A DNA stretch of 64,000 bases, taken from the NCBI GenBank assembly GCA_028408365.1, contig JAOOLD010000002.1:94780-158779 (forward strand), given 5' to 3'. A program made the position numbers and the translations under genes. Numbering within the stretch: position 1 is the first letter of the stretch; every line of letters begins with the position of its first letter. The notes below the pieces were generated by a model. It saw only the letters and a list, made by a program, of their open reading frames with translations, was not told where the DNA came from and ran no database searches. Shown piece after piece: positions 43,688-51,278 of this stretch. Origin of the DNA: Bacteroidota bacterium. GTDB lineage: Bacteria > Bacteroidota > Bacteroidia > Flavobacteriales > BACL11.

Positions 43688-43838
43688 AATTGAATCCGAT
43701 TTTAGGATTAGAAAAATTCCTTAGTCAAGTTTTAAATTACTGTTATTGATTTTTAAGTGTTACAAGTCACTTTCAATTTTCCATCAAACACTATGAATTG
43801 GTTTCAATGTTGAATGTTAGAATACAACGATTCCAACA

Positions 43839-43861
43839 AGTACTATCTATCTAATAGTACT
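43839..43861. repeat. Inverted repeat AGTACTAT-N7-ATAGTACT
   Basis: Two perfect 8-base arms around a 7-base loop with no T tract afterwards, so not an obvious terminator. It may be a protein-binding site or recombination remnant. Confidence 0.5.
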
Positions 43862-43894
43862 ACATTAATACATGTAATATTTCCATGAGTATAT

Positions 43895-43940
43895 TCGATT
43901 TAATCGACTAAACCCAAACTTATGGGGGAGTTGTCGATTA
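43895..43940. repeat. TCGATT/AATCGA cluster with an 8-bp inverted repeat
   Basis: TAATCGAC (43901-43908) pairs with GTCGATTA (43933-43940) across 24 bases. A third half-site TCGATT (43895-43900) abuts the first arm. The loop holds AAACCC and GGGGGAGTT, which could pair further to form a longer hairpin. Confidence 0.5.
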
Positions 43941-43973
43941 GTAAATCAATACGTTTAAATCTAATTTTAGAAT

Positions 43974-44540
43974 TTAATTTTGAGTTTTTAAAAATTCGGA
44001 GTATTCATTGGAACCCATTGTCATACCTGAAATTAAACTTACACATTCAATTGTGATTTCAATTGATGAGATATTTTTTTTAAATATAAATTTTCTCCCA
44101 TCATATGAGGTTAAACTGTTTTCATCTGAATTAAAACATATATTACAAAATAAGTGATCACCCAATAGTTCTGAACAACTTATTCCAAATTTATCATAAG
44201 AAAAATCAAAATCAGATTTTGATAATGTAGTTTTTAATTCTCTACGATTTTCATGATAATTTTCTGGATGGATATTGTTTTTTGTCATATAATTTTCTTT
44301 TGTACAGTTACCTGTAACTTTATATTTGGTTTCTTCTAACCCATTATGACTACGATGTTTCTTTTTCTGAACATTTTCTATTCTACAATGTTTAACACAA
44401 TATGTGTTAACAGACTCTTTATCTTTTAAATAAAAAATTTTTTCATAGTCTTCTTTTTCATATTTGTGATGTTTAAGTTTTGTATCAACAATATTTCCTC
44501 CAAATATCGAAAATGTTATACCAAATAGAATTTCTAACAT
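43974..44540 (-). CDS. Hypothetical protein with a short hydrophobic N-terminus
   Basis: 188 residues, no family recognised. It starts with a hydrophobic stretch (LEILFGITFSIFGG) and continues as a histidine- and lysine-rich charged protein (KHHKYEKEDYEKIFYL, HRSHNGLEETKYK) with several cysteines (YCVKHCR, HLFCNICF) that might bind metal. The gene lies 19 bases after the DUF2892 gene and is probably cotranscribed. Its content is unlike the surrounding core genes, consistent with an accessory origin. Confidence 0.55.
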   Translation of the reverse strand: MLEILFGITFSIFGGNIVDTKLKHHKYEKEDYEKIFYLKDKESVNTYCVKHCRIENVQKKKHRSHNGLEETKYKVTGNCTKENYMTKNNIHPENYHENRRELKTTLSKSDFDFSYDKFGISCSELLGDHLFCNICFNSDENSLTSYDGRKFIFKKNISSIEITIECVSLISGMTMGSNEYSEFLKTQN

Positions 44541-44559
44541 ATATTAAAATCAAATATTT

Positions 44560-44769
44560 TTATTTAATCGTACATGTATCAACACCAAATAACTTGTAAA
44601 TCATACAAGTACCAACAACAGAATTAAATAATAGAATTCCACCAATTACACATAGGAAAATTGAATAGTTTGATTGACCTAAGAAAATTGGAGTTGGTAA
44701 TAAAAATAGTGAAATGATAAAACGAACAATTCGTTCTGATTTGTTTTGGTTTGTTGTAAAAATCTTCAT
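44560..44769 (-). CDS. DUF2892 (YgaP-like) inner membrane protein
   Basis: 69 residues. It matches the DUF2892 layout: a short basic N-terminus ending ERIVRFI, two membrane helices (IISLFLLPTPIFL and SIFLCVIGGILLFNSVVGTC) and the closing CMIYKLFGVDTC with two cysteines. Similar domains are fused to rhodanese in YgaP or occur alone; their role may be in sulfur handling. A -7 element lies 19 bases upstream. Confidence 0.8.
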   Translation of the reverse strand: MKIFTTNQNKSERIVRFIISLFLLPTPIFLGQSNYSIFLCVIGGILLFNSVVGTCMIYKLFGVDTCTIK

Positions 44770-44788
44770 TTTTAATGTTTTATAATAT

Positions 44789-44796
44789 CAAAGATA
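44789..44796 (-). promoter_or_regulatory. -7 promoter element of the DUF2892 gene
   Basis: TATCTTTG on the minus strand, 19 bases before the ATG. Confidence 0.5.
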
Positions 44797-44840
44797 TGAT
44801 ATTATCATTGAGTTAGACCTTAACCGTGTTTTTGGTCTAT

Positions 44841-45071
44841 CTAATCTACCATTTTTATATAGAACGGATAGGTTCTATTTGTCCCACTTTCACCCATACT
44901 CCAATATATTATTACGTCTTCATTACTGATAGAAGGTTTTGGTAATGGTTCTGTTCTTATTTCTGTATACTCCATTTCTCCAGTTACTTTATTAAATATT
45001 ACCCCTCTTGTGTCACCTAAAGCATGAAACTCAAATTTAGTTGTTGTTTCTGTTTTAGTTGATCCCATCAT
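44841..45071 (-). CDS. Small hypothetical protein, probably N-terminally broken
   Basis: 76 residues from the listed ATG, no family recognised (KFEFHALGDTRGVIFNKVTGEMEY). The same frame stays open upstream without an ATG and encodes FTAEVLSGICGILILVE, a good membrane helix or signal anchor. An ATG at 45138 begins MSLKK in a different frame, separated from it by a run of seven A (45124-45130). Removing one A would join them into a ~98-residue anchored protein. So the gene is either frameshifted in this genome, or the homopolymer is misread. No exact -7 element is visible upstream. Confidence 0.5.
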   Translation of the reverse strand: MMGSTKTETTTKFEFHALGDTRGVIFNKVTGEMEYTEIRTEPLPKPSISNEDVIIYWSMGESGTNRTYPFYIKMVD

Positions 45072-45200
45072 TTCTACTAATATTAGAATCCCACAGATTC
45101 CAGATAGTACTTCTGCTGTAAAGTTTTTTTAGAGACATTTAATTTTAACTGAGATTATTTATATTAGATTTACATATCTTCAATTTCAAAATTTTATAAA

Positions 45201-45692
45201 ATGAACAAATATTTTTAATTTATTTTAATTTTTGTGTTTTTATCGTGTGAGGAAGAAATTAATAATGAAGTTGGCACTAATTGTAACAACATATCTGAAC
45301 CAATTATCGGAACTTGGCAATATTTTTATGATGAATATTACAATCCAGACGATAATGAATGGTTTGGAGAGAGTGATGTACAATGTTGTATTATATTTAA
45401 CTCAGACGGTACTTTTGAAGATTTGAATGGTGGTACTGGTGATGATAGTACTATTGAATCTTGGCAAAATTTAGGAAATGGAACATACAGACTAAATGTA
45501 ACTTTTGGTGCTCTTAATGTTCCTTTTGATGTAGAACATGACATAGAATTCTTTTGCTTTGACAATGTTGTGAGATATTCTACAATAGCTAGTCAAAGCT
45601 CTAATAATGCAGGGTTATCAGGATTTCAATATTTACATAGAGAGAATTATAACTGGCAATCTTGTGATAATATCCCATTTAATTCTTTATAA
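45201..45692 (+). pseudogene. Lipoprotein gene with a nonsense codon inside the signal peptide
   Basis: The ATG at 45201 starts MNKYF, is stopped by TAA at 45216-45218, and continues in the same frame as FILIFVFLSC, a textbook lipobox. Reading the stop as leucine (TTA) would restore an intact lipoprotein signal followed by EEEINNEVGTNC and ~150 residues of lipocalin-like, Bacteroidota lipoprotein sequence (GTWQYFYDEYYN, FNSDGTFEDLNGG). The ORF track instead starts at GTG 45234, which leaves only three residues before the cysteine and could not be exported. One base change, T to A, explains it. The rest of the frame is intact, so the loss is recent or the base is a sequencing error. Confidence 0.6.
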
Positions 45693-45721
45693 ATATTTGA
45701 GATAATTATATTTCAGAATAA

Positions 45722-46075
45722 TTAGTTTACTACAATTCTTGCTTTCATATTTGGCAAATGGGGAGTGCAAACATAATAGTAAGTTTTCAATTCATTGGCT
45801 ACAATATAGCCTGAACTACCAAAATCAAATATAAATCCATTTTCAAGAGGTGTAGAGGAGCTTGAGTTATATGTTTCCTCGCTTACTTCAATAGCATTAT
45901 GAGTACCACCGAGTTCAAAAAAAATTGTATCACCTATATTGCAATTTAAAGTGCTAGGCACAAAATTTAATCCACTTGTTCTGATTATATTTTCAGTGTT
46001 TGAAGGCTCATTACTTTCCTTTGAACAAGAAAAAAACACTAACATTAGTGATGCAATTAGAATTTGATTTTTCAT
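45722..46075 (-). CDS. Cupredoxin-like (blue copper) lipoprotein
   Basis: 117 residues. Lipoprotein signal ILIASLMLVFFSC (Cys17). The mature domain has plastocyanin/pseudoazurin copper ligands: His59 in GGTHNA, then Cys103, His106 and Met110 in YYVCTPHLPNMK. This is the normal type 1 copper spacing, so it is a candidate electron carrier anchored in the periplasm or outer membrane. Its redox partner is unknown. A -7 element lies 16 bases upstream. It converges on the broken lipoprotein gene. Confidence 0.82.
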   Translation of the reverse strand: MKNQILIASLMLVFFSCSKESNEPSNTENIIRTSGLNFVPSTLNCNIGDTIFFELGGTHNAIEVSEETYNSSSSTPLENGFIFDFGSSGYIVANELKTYYYVCTPHLPNMKARIVVN

Positions 46076-46091
46076 TTTTTTATTTTAAGTT

Positions 46092-46099
46092 CAAATTTA
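46092..46099 (-). promoter_or_regulatory. -7 promoter element of the cupredoxin gene
   Basis: TAAATTTG on the minus strand, 16 bases before the ATG. Confidence 0.5.
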
Positions 46100-46130
46100 C
46101 GTTTAATTATTGTCTAATGTAATTATTTCA

Positions 46131-46138
46131 TATTTTTA
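46131..46138 (+). promoter_or_regulatory. Probable -7 element of the GT39 gene
   Basis: TATTTTTA, one mismatch from TAnnTTTG, lies exactly 4 bases before the ATG at 46143. Confidence 0.35.
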
Positions 46139-46142
46139 GTTT

Positions 46143-47801
46143 ATGAGAAAAATAAAAAAGGTAGTATTTGAATACCGTTGGTTTTTATCATTTTGGTTTT
46201 TAATCAATCTCTTACAAGCTAAATTTACAAATTTGCATTACGATGAAGCCTATTATTGGCTTTATTCAAAAGTATTGTCATGGGGGTATTTTGATCATCC
46301 TCCAATGATAGCAATTTCTAGTAAAATAGGTGATATGCTTTCAAATACAACATTAGGACTTAGAATTATACCAGTTATAATTGGTGTTTTTGTAATCTCA
46401 GCTATTATCTTTCTAATTGATGATAATAAAAATAAAAGTAATGTCTTTTTGTATATCATTTCTTTTCCATTAATCACAACACATATTGCTGGGTTTTTAA
46501 GTTTGCCCGATGCGCTATTATGTTTCTTTTTTGTGTTTTTTCTTATTTTCTATAAAAAGTATTTAAGAGATGATAGTGTAACTGTAGTAATCGCTTTATC
46601 AATAACAATAGCATGTATGATATATAGTAAATATCATGCTTTTATTATTTTATTATTTGTTTTTTTGGCAAATTTTAAATTAGTTTTTAAAAAAAGTTTT
46701 TGGATTATTTTCTCACTAACAATTCTTTTATTGACCCCTCATATTATCTGGCAAATAAAGAACGATTATCCAAGTTTTATCTATCACCTAGACACAAGAG
46801 CCTCTGGCTTTAATTTGAACAACTTGTTTGAGTTTATTTTTGGGCAGATTGCTCTAGCAGGACCATTAAGTGGTATAGTTGTTATATACTTGACTATAAA
46901 GTTTAGAGCAAAAGATACTTTTGAGAAAACATTAAAATACATTGCCATTGGTTTTTACCTTTTTTTCATTTTTTACTGCATTAATGGAAGGGTAGAAGCG
47001 CATTGGACTTCTGTTTCTACTATTGCACTAATTATTATATCATATAAACAAGTAAAAAATATATCATTAATTGATAAATTTTTCAAGTATTTAATTTATC
47101 CTTCTATTTTTTTAATTTTTTGTGCAAGAATTGTTTTGGTTGGAAATAATTTTAACGAAAAATTAAGTTTGAAAAGAAATTTTATGAATATGGATAATTG
47201 GTCTAACGAGCTTGATTCCATTGCAAAAGGTAATGACATATTATTTACTAATAAATATCAAAATGTTTCAATTTACTCATACAGCAAAAATAAATTATAC
47301 CCGTCGGCTTCAAAAACTGGCACAAGATTTAGTCAGATTGATTTGTTTAAAATGGATTCAATTTATGATGGTAAAAAAGTATTTGCCTTAGATTTTGGGA
47401 ATGATATTTTTTGGAAATCCAAAAATGGATCGGAGCACTATGGTAGTTTTATTAACGATTATTACTCTTACACTGGAGTAGAAATAGAAAACTCTTCATT
47501 AAGCTACAGTAAATCAACTGTAGATTTGGAGTTTGATTTAGTAAATAAAAGTTCAAAGAGTAGATTTTTAAATTACGATGAAAATCAAAAATTAAAGTTA
47601 ACTTGCTACTTAGGTTCTAAAAAAAATGAATTTTATCTTTTTGAAATTTGTGATAAAAAAGAAATCTTGTCAAAAGAAAGTATAAATATAAATATTAAGT
47701 TAAAAGATTTTAATCCATCCGATAATGATAGAATTAATCTTCAACTTTCATCAAATGGTCTCAGAGTGTTTAATCAAAAAGTTGGTTTTTTTATTGATTG
47801 A
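46143..47801 (+). CDS. GT39-family membrane glycosyltransferase (ArnT/PMT-like)
   Basis: 552 residues. The N-terminal motif LHYDEAYYWLYSKVLSWGYFDHPPM is the acidic first-loop signature of polyprenyl-phosphate-dependent GT-C enzymes (YDEAYYW). About ten membrane helices follow, then a ~150-residue soluble C-terminus with beta character. Relatives transfer a sugar from a lipid carrier to lipid A or protein on the periplasmic side. The acceptor is unknown. It is transcribed alone; an imperfect -7 element is 4 bases upstream. Confidence 0.85.
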   Translation: MRKIKKVVFEYRWFLSFWFLINLLQAKFTNLHYDEAYYWLYSKVLSWGYFDHPPMIAISSKIGDMLSNTTLGLRIIPVIIGVFVISAIIFLIDDNKNKSNVFLYIISFPLITTHIAGFLSLPDALLCFFFVFFLIFYKKYLRDDSVTVVIALSITIACMIYSKYHAFIILLFVFLANFKLVFKKSFWIIFSLTILLLTPHIIWQIKNDYPSFIYHLDTRASGFNLNNLFEFIFGQIALAGPLSGIVVIYLTIKFRAKDTFEKTLKYIAIGFYLFFIFYCINGRVEAHWTSVSTIALIIISYKQVKNISLIDKFFKYLIYPSIFLIFCARIVLVGNNFNEKLSLKRNFMNMDNWSNELDSIAKGNDILFTNKYQNVSIYSYSKNKLYPSASKTGTRFSQIDLFKMDSIYDGKKVFALDFGNDIFWKSKNGSEHYGSFINDYYSYTGVEIENSSLSYSKSTVDLEFDLVNKSSKSRFLNYDENQKLKLTCYLGSKKNEFYLFEICDKKEILSKESININIKLKDFNPSDNDRINLQLSSNGLRVFNQKVGFFID

Positions 47802-47823
47802 TACTATTCAATTTCAATGCAAT

Positions 47824-48270
47824 TTAGTTTAAAGAGTTTTTAATATTATTTCTAAAAATTAAATGTAGAACTATTCCAAGGGGCATTAGTATAACGCTGA
47901 AAAAAATAGAGATTCTTAGTAGTGTCAGATTGTTATTCCTTTTAATACCATCTGCCCAAACCCACCTTGTTGCAAATATATCACCTGCAACCATGTGAGC
48001 CCAAGTTGCAGTAGCTCCTATTTTAGTTGCTAGACCTTTTGACATACCGTTTATTAAACCTTCTGGGTGTGAAACCATATTGAAAAATTCAATTAACCCT
48101 TGTGGGTTTAAAAGCATTAGTAAGAACCATATTATAATCGGACCCGTAAAGAATAAGGGTTTCGACATTAACTCTCTAGTTTTATTTTTATTTGGATTTA
48201 CTAACATAGCAATCCAAAATGGACCAATCCATAGAGTTGAGATCAGAAAGGATATAGTATAAATATCCAT
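47824..48270 (-). CDS. ABA4-like (DUF4281) membrane protein
   Basis: 148 residues, four membrane helices. The conserved core LWIGPFWIAMLVNPN, then ATWAHMVAGDIFATRWVWADG matches the DUF4281/ABA4-like family. Plant ABA4 is required for neoxanthin synthesis; bacterial members are uncharacterised and often occur in carotenoid-making species. No carotenoid gene lies in the window. It is 9 bases after the YceI gene stop and so probably cotranscribed with it. YceI proteins bind isoprenoids, which makes the pairing suggestive. Confidence 0.82.
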   Translation of the reverse strand: MDIYTISFLISTLWIGPFWIAMLVNPNKNKTRELMSKPLFFTGPIIIWFLLMLLNPQGLIEFFNMVSHPEGLINGMSKGLATKIGATATWAHMVAGDIFATRWVWADGIKRNNNLTLLRISIFFSVILMPLGIVLHLIFRNNIKNSLN

Positions 48271-48279
48271 TCTATATTT

Positions 48280-48912
48280 CTAAAGATTGTAGATAAGGTT
48301 AACTTCTAAATCAAATTCGTCATATATCATTTTATCTCCAATATTCTTGATGAAGCTTTTTGATTTATATTTGATACCGTATTTAGTGCGATCAATTTTG
48401 AGTTTAGCATTAGCCTTTCCGTTTGTCATAATTGATTTAAACTTGATTGGATTGGTAATACCTCTTATTGTCATATCACCTTCAATTTCATAACTATTAA
48501 TACCAATTTTTTTTACATTTCCCATCACTAACTTGGATGTAGGATATTCCTCTGAAAAAAAGAAATCTTCGTCTTTCAAATGACCTTCAAGATTTTTCTT
48601 TGAATTTCCGCTAAGATCAGTGCAATTGATTGAATTCATATCTATAATTATTTCACCACCTTCAAATACTTTATCATTGAAGTGTAAATGAGCGCTTAGT
48701 ATATCGATTGTTCCTTCATGAGTTCCGGTCAACTTTGCACCTTTCCAGTAAACAGTGCTTTCTGTTAAGTCTACATTAGCATGAGATTGTGAGTCATTTT
48801 CATGTTTATGTTCACTTTCACTTTTTTTGTCTGCTCTGCAGCCACAGTTTTTACACGCATTCGTTGTTAATGAGGCAAACATAACTGTGAGTATTAAAAT
48901 GTAATTTTTCAT
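48280..48912 (-). CDS. YceI-family lipid-binding protein (secreted)
   Basis: 210 residues. It has a signal sequence (YILILTVMFASLTTNAC) with a possible lipobox cysteine, a cysteine- and histidine-rich linker (CKNCGCRADKKSESEHKHEND) that could bind metal, then a YceI beta-barrel: STVYWKGAKLTGTHEGTI, FEGGEIIIDMNSI, GDMTIRGITNPIKF and a final YDEFDLEVNL. YceI proteins hold polyisoprenoids or fatty amides in a lipocalin-like pocket. It is first in a two-gene unit with the ABA4-like gene. A -7 element lies 19 bases upstream. Confidence 0.9.
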   Translation of the reverse strand: MKNYILILTVMFASLTTNACKNCGCRADKKSESEHKHENDSQSHANVDLTESTVYWKGAKLTGTHEGTIDILSAHLHFNDKVFEGGEIIIDMNSINCTDLSGNSKKNLEGHLKDEDFFFSEEYPTSKLVMGNVKKIGINSYEIEGDMTIRGITNPIKFKSIMTNGKANAKLKIDRTKYGIKYKSKSFIKNIGDKMIYDEFDLEVNLIYNL

Positions 48913-48931
48913 CTGTATAATTATCTTAGTG

Positions 48932-48939
48932 CAAAGTTA
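48932..48939 (-). promoter_or_regulatory. -7 promoter element of the yceI-ABA4-like unit
   Basis: TAACTTTG on the minus strand, 19 bases before the YceI ATG. Confidence 0.55.
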
Positions 48940-48946
48940 TACAAAA

Positions 48947-49159
48947 TTACTTAAATACTAAAAGATAGCAAAGAATTAAAAATCCAAATATTATTATAAC
49001 ACTAAAAAGAAAATGTAAAAATGATTTTTTTGATTTTGCGAAACTTGATTTTGCGTATTTAATTTCATCATCTATCTTCTTTCGTGAAAGATCAATCTTA
49101 GCAACGAAGAATACAGTAGAAAAAATAAAAACTAAAAGTATTAAAATTATATTTCCCAT
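48947..49159 (-). CDS. Small two-helix membrane protein
   Basis: 70 residues: helix NIILILLVFIFSTVFFVA, a basic loop (KIDLSRKKIDDEIKYAKSSFAKSKKS) and helix FLFSVIIIFGFLILCYLLV. No family recognised. Its start overlaps the end of the CtpA-family protease gene by 13 bases, so it is probably cotranslated with it. Confidence 0.6.
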   Translation of the reverse strand: MGNIILILLVFIFSTVFFVAKIDLSRKKIDDEIKYAKSSFAKSKKSFLHFLFSVIIIFGFLILCYLLVFK

Positions 49160-50652
49160 GAACTAAATTTTTTGAGCGCAGCGTCTATAAATTCATCATT
49201 AATTGATAAGGTTTTATGGTAAAAGTAATCACCCATCAAATTTCTACCAATAGAAGCTGTAATTAATAAATCTAGGTATTCCGATTCTATTTTTCCAAGT
49301 TTTGTAATGTATTCTTGTAATTTGTATTTTTTTATAAATTCGTCTCTAGCTTCTTTTATATTAAATTGGGAATAAAAGTTTTCTTCACTTATTTCAACTC
49401 CCTTTGATCTAATTATTGAAGCATAATCAAAGCAAAAATCTCTCAAAGAACCATTTACAAGCGCTAAATTAATCATTGAAAAATTTAAACTTGAATCTAC
49501 AGGCACTATAACATCTGGGGTTATTCCACCGTTAGACAATACTCTTCTTCCTTTTGTAGTTAAAAATTCCTTTTCAGAGTTTAGTGAATCTAGACTCTTG
49601 TAAGGTTTTTGGATGAATCTGCCGGATGGTGTAAAATATCTTTGTGTCGTTAATCTTATAGCTCCACCATCTTTTGTTCTTATTTCTTCTTGAACAAGTC
49701 CTTTGCCAAATGATTTTCTTCCAATTATGATTCCTCTGTCATTATCCTGTATTGCACCAGCTAAAATCTCTGAAGCAGAGGCTGATCCCTCATCAATTAA
49801 AACAATTAAATTAGTTTTCTTTAGCTTTCCAAATGAGTCAGAAAAATAGTTTCTCCTTTTCCTTTTATTGCCTTCTGTGTACACAAGAAGAGTCCCTTCA
49901 TTAAAAAAATGATTACAAATATTTATAGAAGCATTAAGATATCCTCCAGGATTACCTCTTAAATCAAGAACTAGATGACTCATTCCCTTAGAAAGCAAAT
50001 CTTCAACTGATGAGTTAAATTCATCAAAAGTTGTTGCAGAGAAGCGATTAATTTTTATTATGCCAACATTTTCATTGATCATAAATTTTGAGTCAATGCT
50101 AACTAAAGGAATATCGTTTCTCTTTATTCGATAGTCTATTAGTTTGCTAATACTCGGTCTAAATATTTTAACATCAACGAAAGTTCCTTTTTCTCCTCTG
50201 AGCTTTTTAACAACATCAGAATTGGATATTGAAGGATAACAAAAATCAACATTGTCTACTTCAATTATCTTGTCACCGGCTTGTATTCCTAAATTGTAAG
50301 ATGGGCCACCAGAAATCGCAGCTACAACTACTACAGTATCTCTAATAATACTAAATTCAATACCAACACCGCTGAAACTACCTTTCATATTTTCATCAAC
50401 TTGTTGAAATGATTTTTTTGAAATGTATGTGGAGTGCGGGTCAAGCTCTGAAAGTATTTTTTGAAAAATCTGTTCGTTTATTCTTTCAATATTTATGGTA
50501 TCAACATAATTATTTTTTATAAGTTCATTTAAATAATTAAGTTGACTGTAATCATCATTTTTTATTAAATTCTTTCCAAGAAAAATTCCAAAAATTAAGA
50601 TAACAGAATATATAATTGGACGATATGAGGTATAATTATTCACTGAGCTCAT
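49147..50652 (-). CDS. C-terminal processing peptidase (S41 family, CtpA-like)
   Basis: 501 residues. An N-terminal membrane anchor (IIYSVILIFGIFLG) is followed by a PDZ domain (GGPSYNLGIQAGDKIIEVDN) and the tail-specific protease core: LDLRGNPGGYLNASI, the catalytic serine in DEGSASASEILAGAIQDNDRG and the lysine in GRKSFGKGLVQEE. It degrades or trims envelope proteins in the periplasm. The C-terminal ~100 residues are helical. It overlaps the dCMP deaminase gene by 17 bases. Confidence 0.92.
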   Translation of the reverse strand: MSSVNNYTSYRPIIYSVILIFGIFLGKNLIKNDDYSQLNYLNELIKNNYVDTINIERINEQIFQKILSELDPHSTYISKKSFQQVDENMKGSFSGVGIEFSIIRDTVVVVAAISGGPSYNLGIQAGDKIIEVDNVDFCYPSISNSDVVKKLRGEKGTFVDVKIFRPSISKLIDYRIKRNDIPLVSIDSKFMINENVGIIKINRFSATTFDEFNSSVEDLLSKGMSHLVLDLRGNPGGYLNASINICNHFFNEGTLLVYTEGNKRKRRNYFSDSFGKLKKTNLIVLIDEGSASASEILAGAIQDNDRGIIIGRKSFGKGLVQEEIRTKDGGAIRLTTQRYFTPSGRFIQKPYKSLDSLNSEKEFLTTKGRRVLSNGGITPDVIVPVDSSLNFSMINLALVNGSLRDFCFDYASIIRSKGVEISEENFYSQFNIKEARDEFIKKYKLQEYITKLGKIESEYLDLLITASIGRNLMGDYFYHKTLSINDEFIDAALKKFSSWEI

Positions 50653-51079
50653 CTAAAGTGATTTGTTTAATCTCAATACCCATTTGACTTAAAAAATGAA
50701 GAGATGTTTCATCTTTGTACTTGCTGATATAAACTAGTCTTTTGATTTTAGACTGAACAATCAGTTTACTACATTCCTTGCAAGGAGATAGTGTTAAATA
50801 TAAAGTGCTATCTGTACAATCATGGGTTGACGCAGCAGTTTTTAAAATTGCATTGGCCTCAGCATGCAAAACATACCAATTAGTCAATCCATTTTCATCT
50901 TCACAATCATTATCAAAACCTGCTGGTGTTCCGTTATAACCATCAGAGATTATCATATTATTTTTAACAATTAAGGCTCCAACTTTTTTTCTTTTACATT
51001 TAGATAATTTACTCCATTCTATTGCCATTCTTAGATAGGCTTTGTCATATTTTCTCTGTTTATCTAATTTAATACTCAT
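50636..51079 (-). CDS. Deoxycytidylate (dCMP) deaminase
   Basis: 147 residues from ATG 51079 (MSIKLDKQRKYDKAYLRMA). The ORF track start at 51133 runs into the tRNA-Leu gene and is rejected. Zinc-site motifs are HAEANAIL and LSPCKECSKLI, with the preceding SDGYNGTPAGFDNDC characteristic of the ComEB/dCMP deaminase family. It supplies dUMP for thymidylate synthesis. It lies just downstream of tRNA-Leu on the same strand, so it may share that transcript, and is coupled to the CtpA gene. Confidence 0.9.
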   Translation of the reverse strand: MSIKLDKQRKYDKAYLRMAIEWSKLSKCKRKKVGALIVKNNMIISDGYNGTPAGFDNDCEDENGLTNWYVLHAEANAILKTAASTHDCTDSTLYLTLSPCKECSKLIVQSKIKRLVYISKYKDETSLHFLSQMGIEIKQITLDELSE

Positions 51080-51094
51080 TATTTTGAACTTTAG

Positions 51095-51176
51095 TACCCA
51101 GAGCCGGGGTCGAACCGGCACGAGTTTCCTCATTGGTGTTTGAGACCAACGCGTCTACCAATTCCGCCATCTGGGC
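51095..51176 (-). tRNA. tRNA-Leu (anticodon CAA)
   Basis: 82 bases on the minus strand. Acceptor stem GCCCAGA/TCTGGGT with a G-T first pair, class II variable arm (TGAGGAAACTCGT), TTGGT-CTCAAAC-ACCAA anticodon arm giving CAA, and T-arm CCGGTTCGACCCCGG. The CCA end is not encoded. A TACTTTTG element lies 13 bases upstream. Confidence 0.95.
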
Positions 51177-51189
51177 TTAATTTAGCTTA

Positions 51190-51197
51190 CAAAAGTA
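51190..51197 (-). promoter_or_regulatory. -7 promoter element of tRNA-Leu
   Basis: TACTTTTG on the minus strand, 13 bases from the tRNA 5' end. Confidence 0.6.
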
Positions 51198-51253
51198 ATA
51201 TTGTCTTTCAAAATATCAGCATATAAAATTTAAAATTATTATTCTAATTATAG

Positions 51254-51261
51254 TATATTTG
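51254..51261 (+). promoter_or_regulatory. -7 promoter element of the prs operon
   Basis: TATATTTG, 17 bases before the prs ATG. Confidence 0.65.
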
Positions 51262-51278
51262 CTCCCCTTCTTTTAAAT

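Larger units (their letters stand above)
43688..43973 (+). other. 286-bp intergenic region with inverted repeats
   Basis: No ORF of convincing quality. Right after glmS is a weak 5-bp stem (AATCC/GGATT, 43693-43709) that might act as a terminator. Further on are an 8-bp inverted repeat at 43839-43861 and a cluster of TCGATT/AATCGA sites at 43895-43940. The region separates core genes from the small accessory genes and could mark an insertion boundary, but I see no integrase or direct flanking repeat. Confidence 0.5.

Noticed and set aside
45124-45131. Programmed -1 frameshift at A-AAA-AAC
   Set aside because: The heptamer is present, but a -1 slip leads to the wrong frame; joining the two parts needs a +1 shift or loss of one A, so decay or a homopolymer error is simpler.
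51080-51133. N-terminal extension of the dCMP deaminase
   Set aside because: The extension reads through the 3' end of tRNA-Leu; ATG 51079 starts the family-like sequence.
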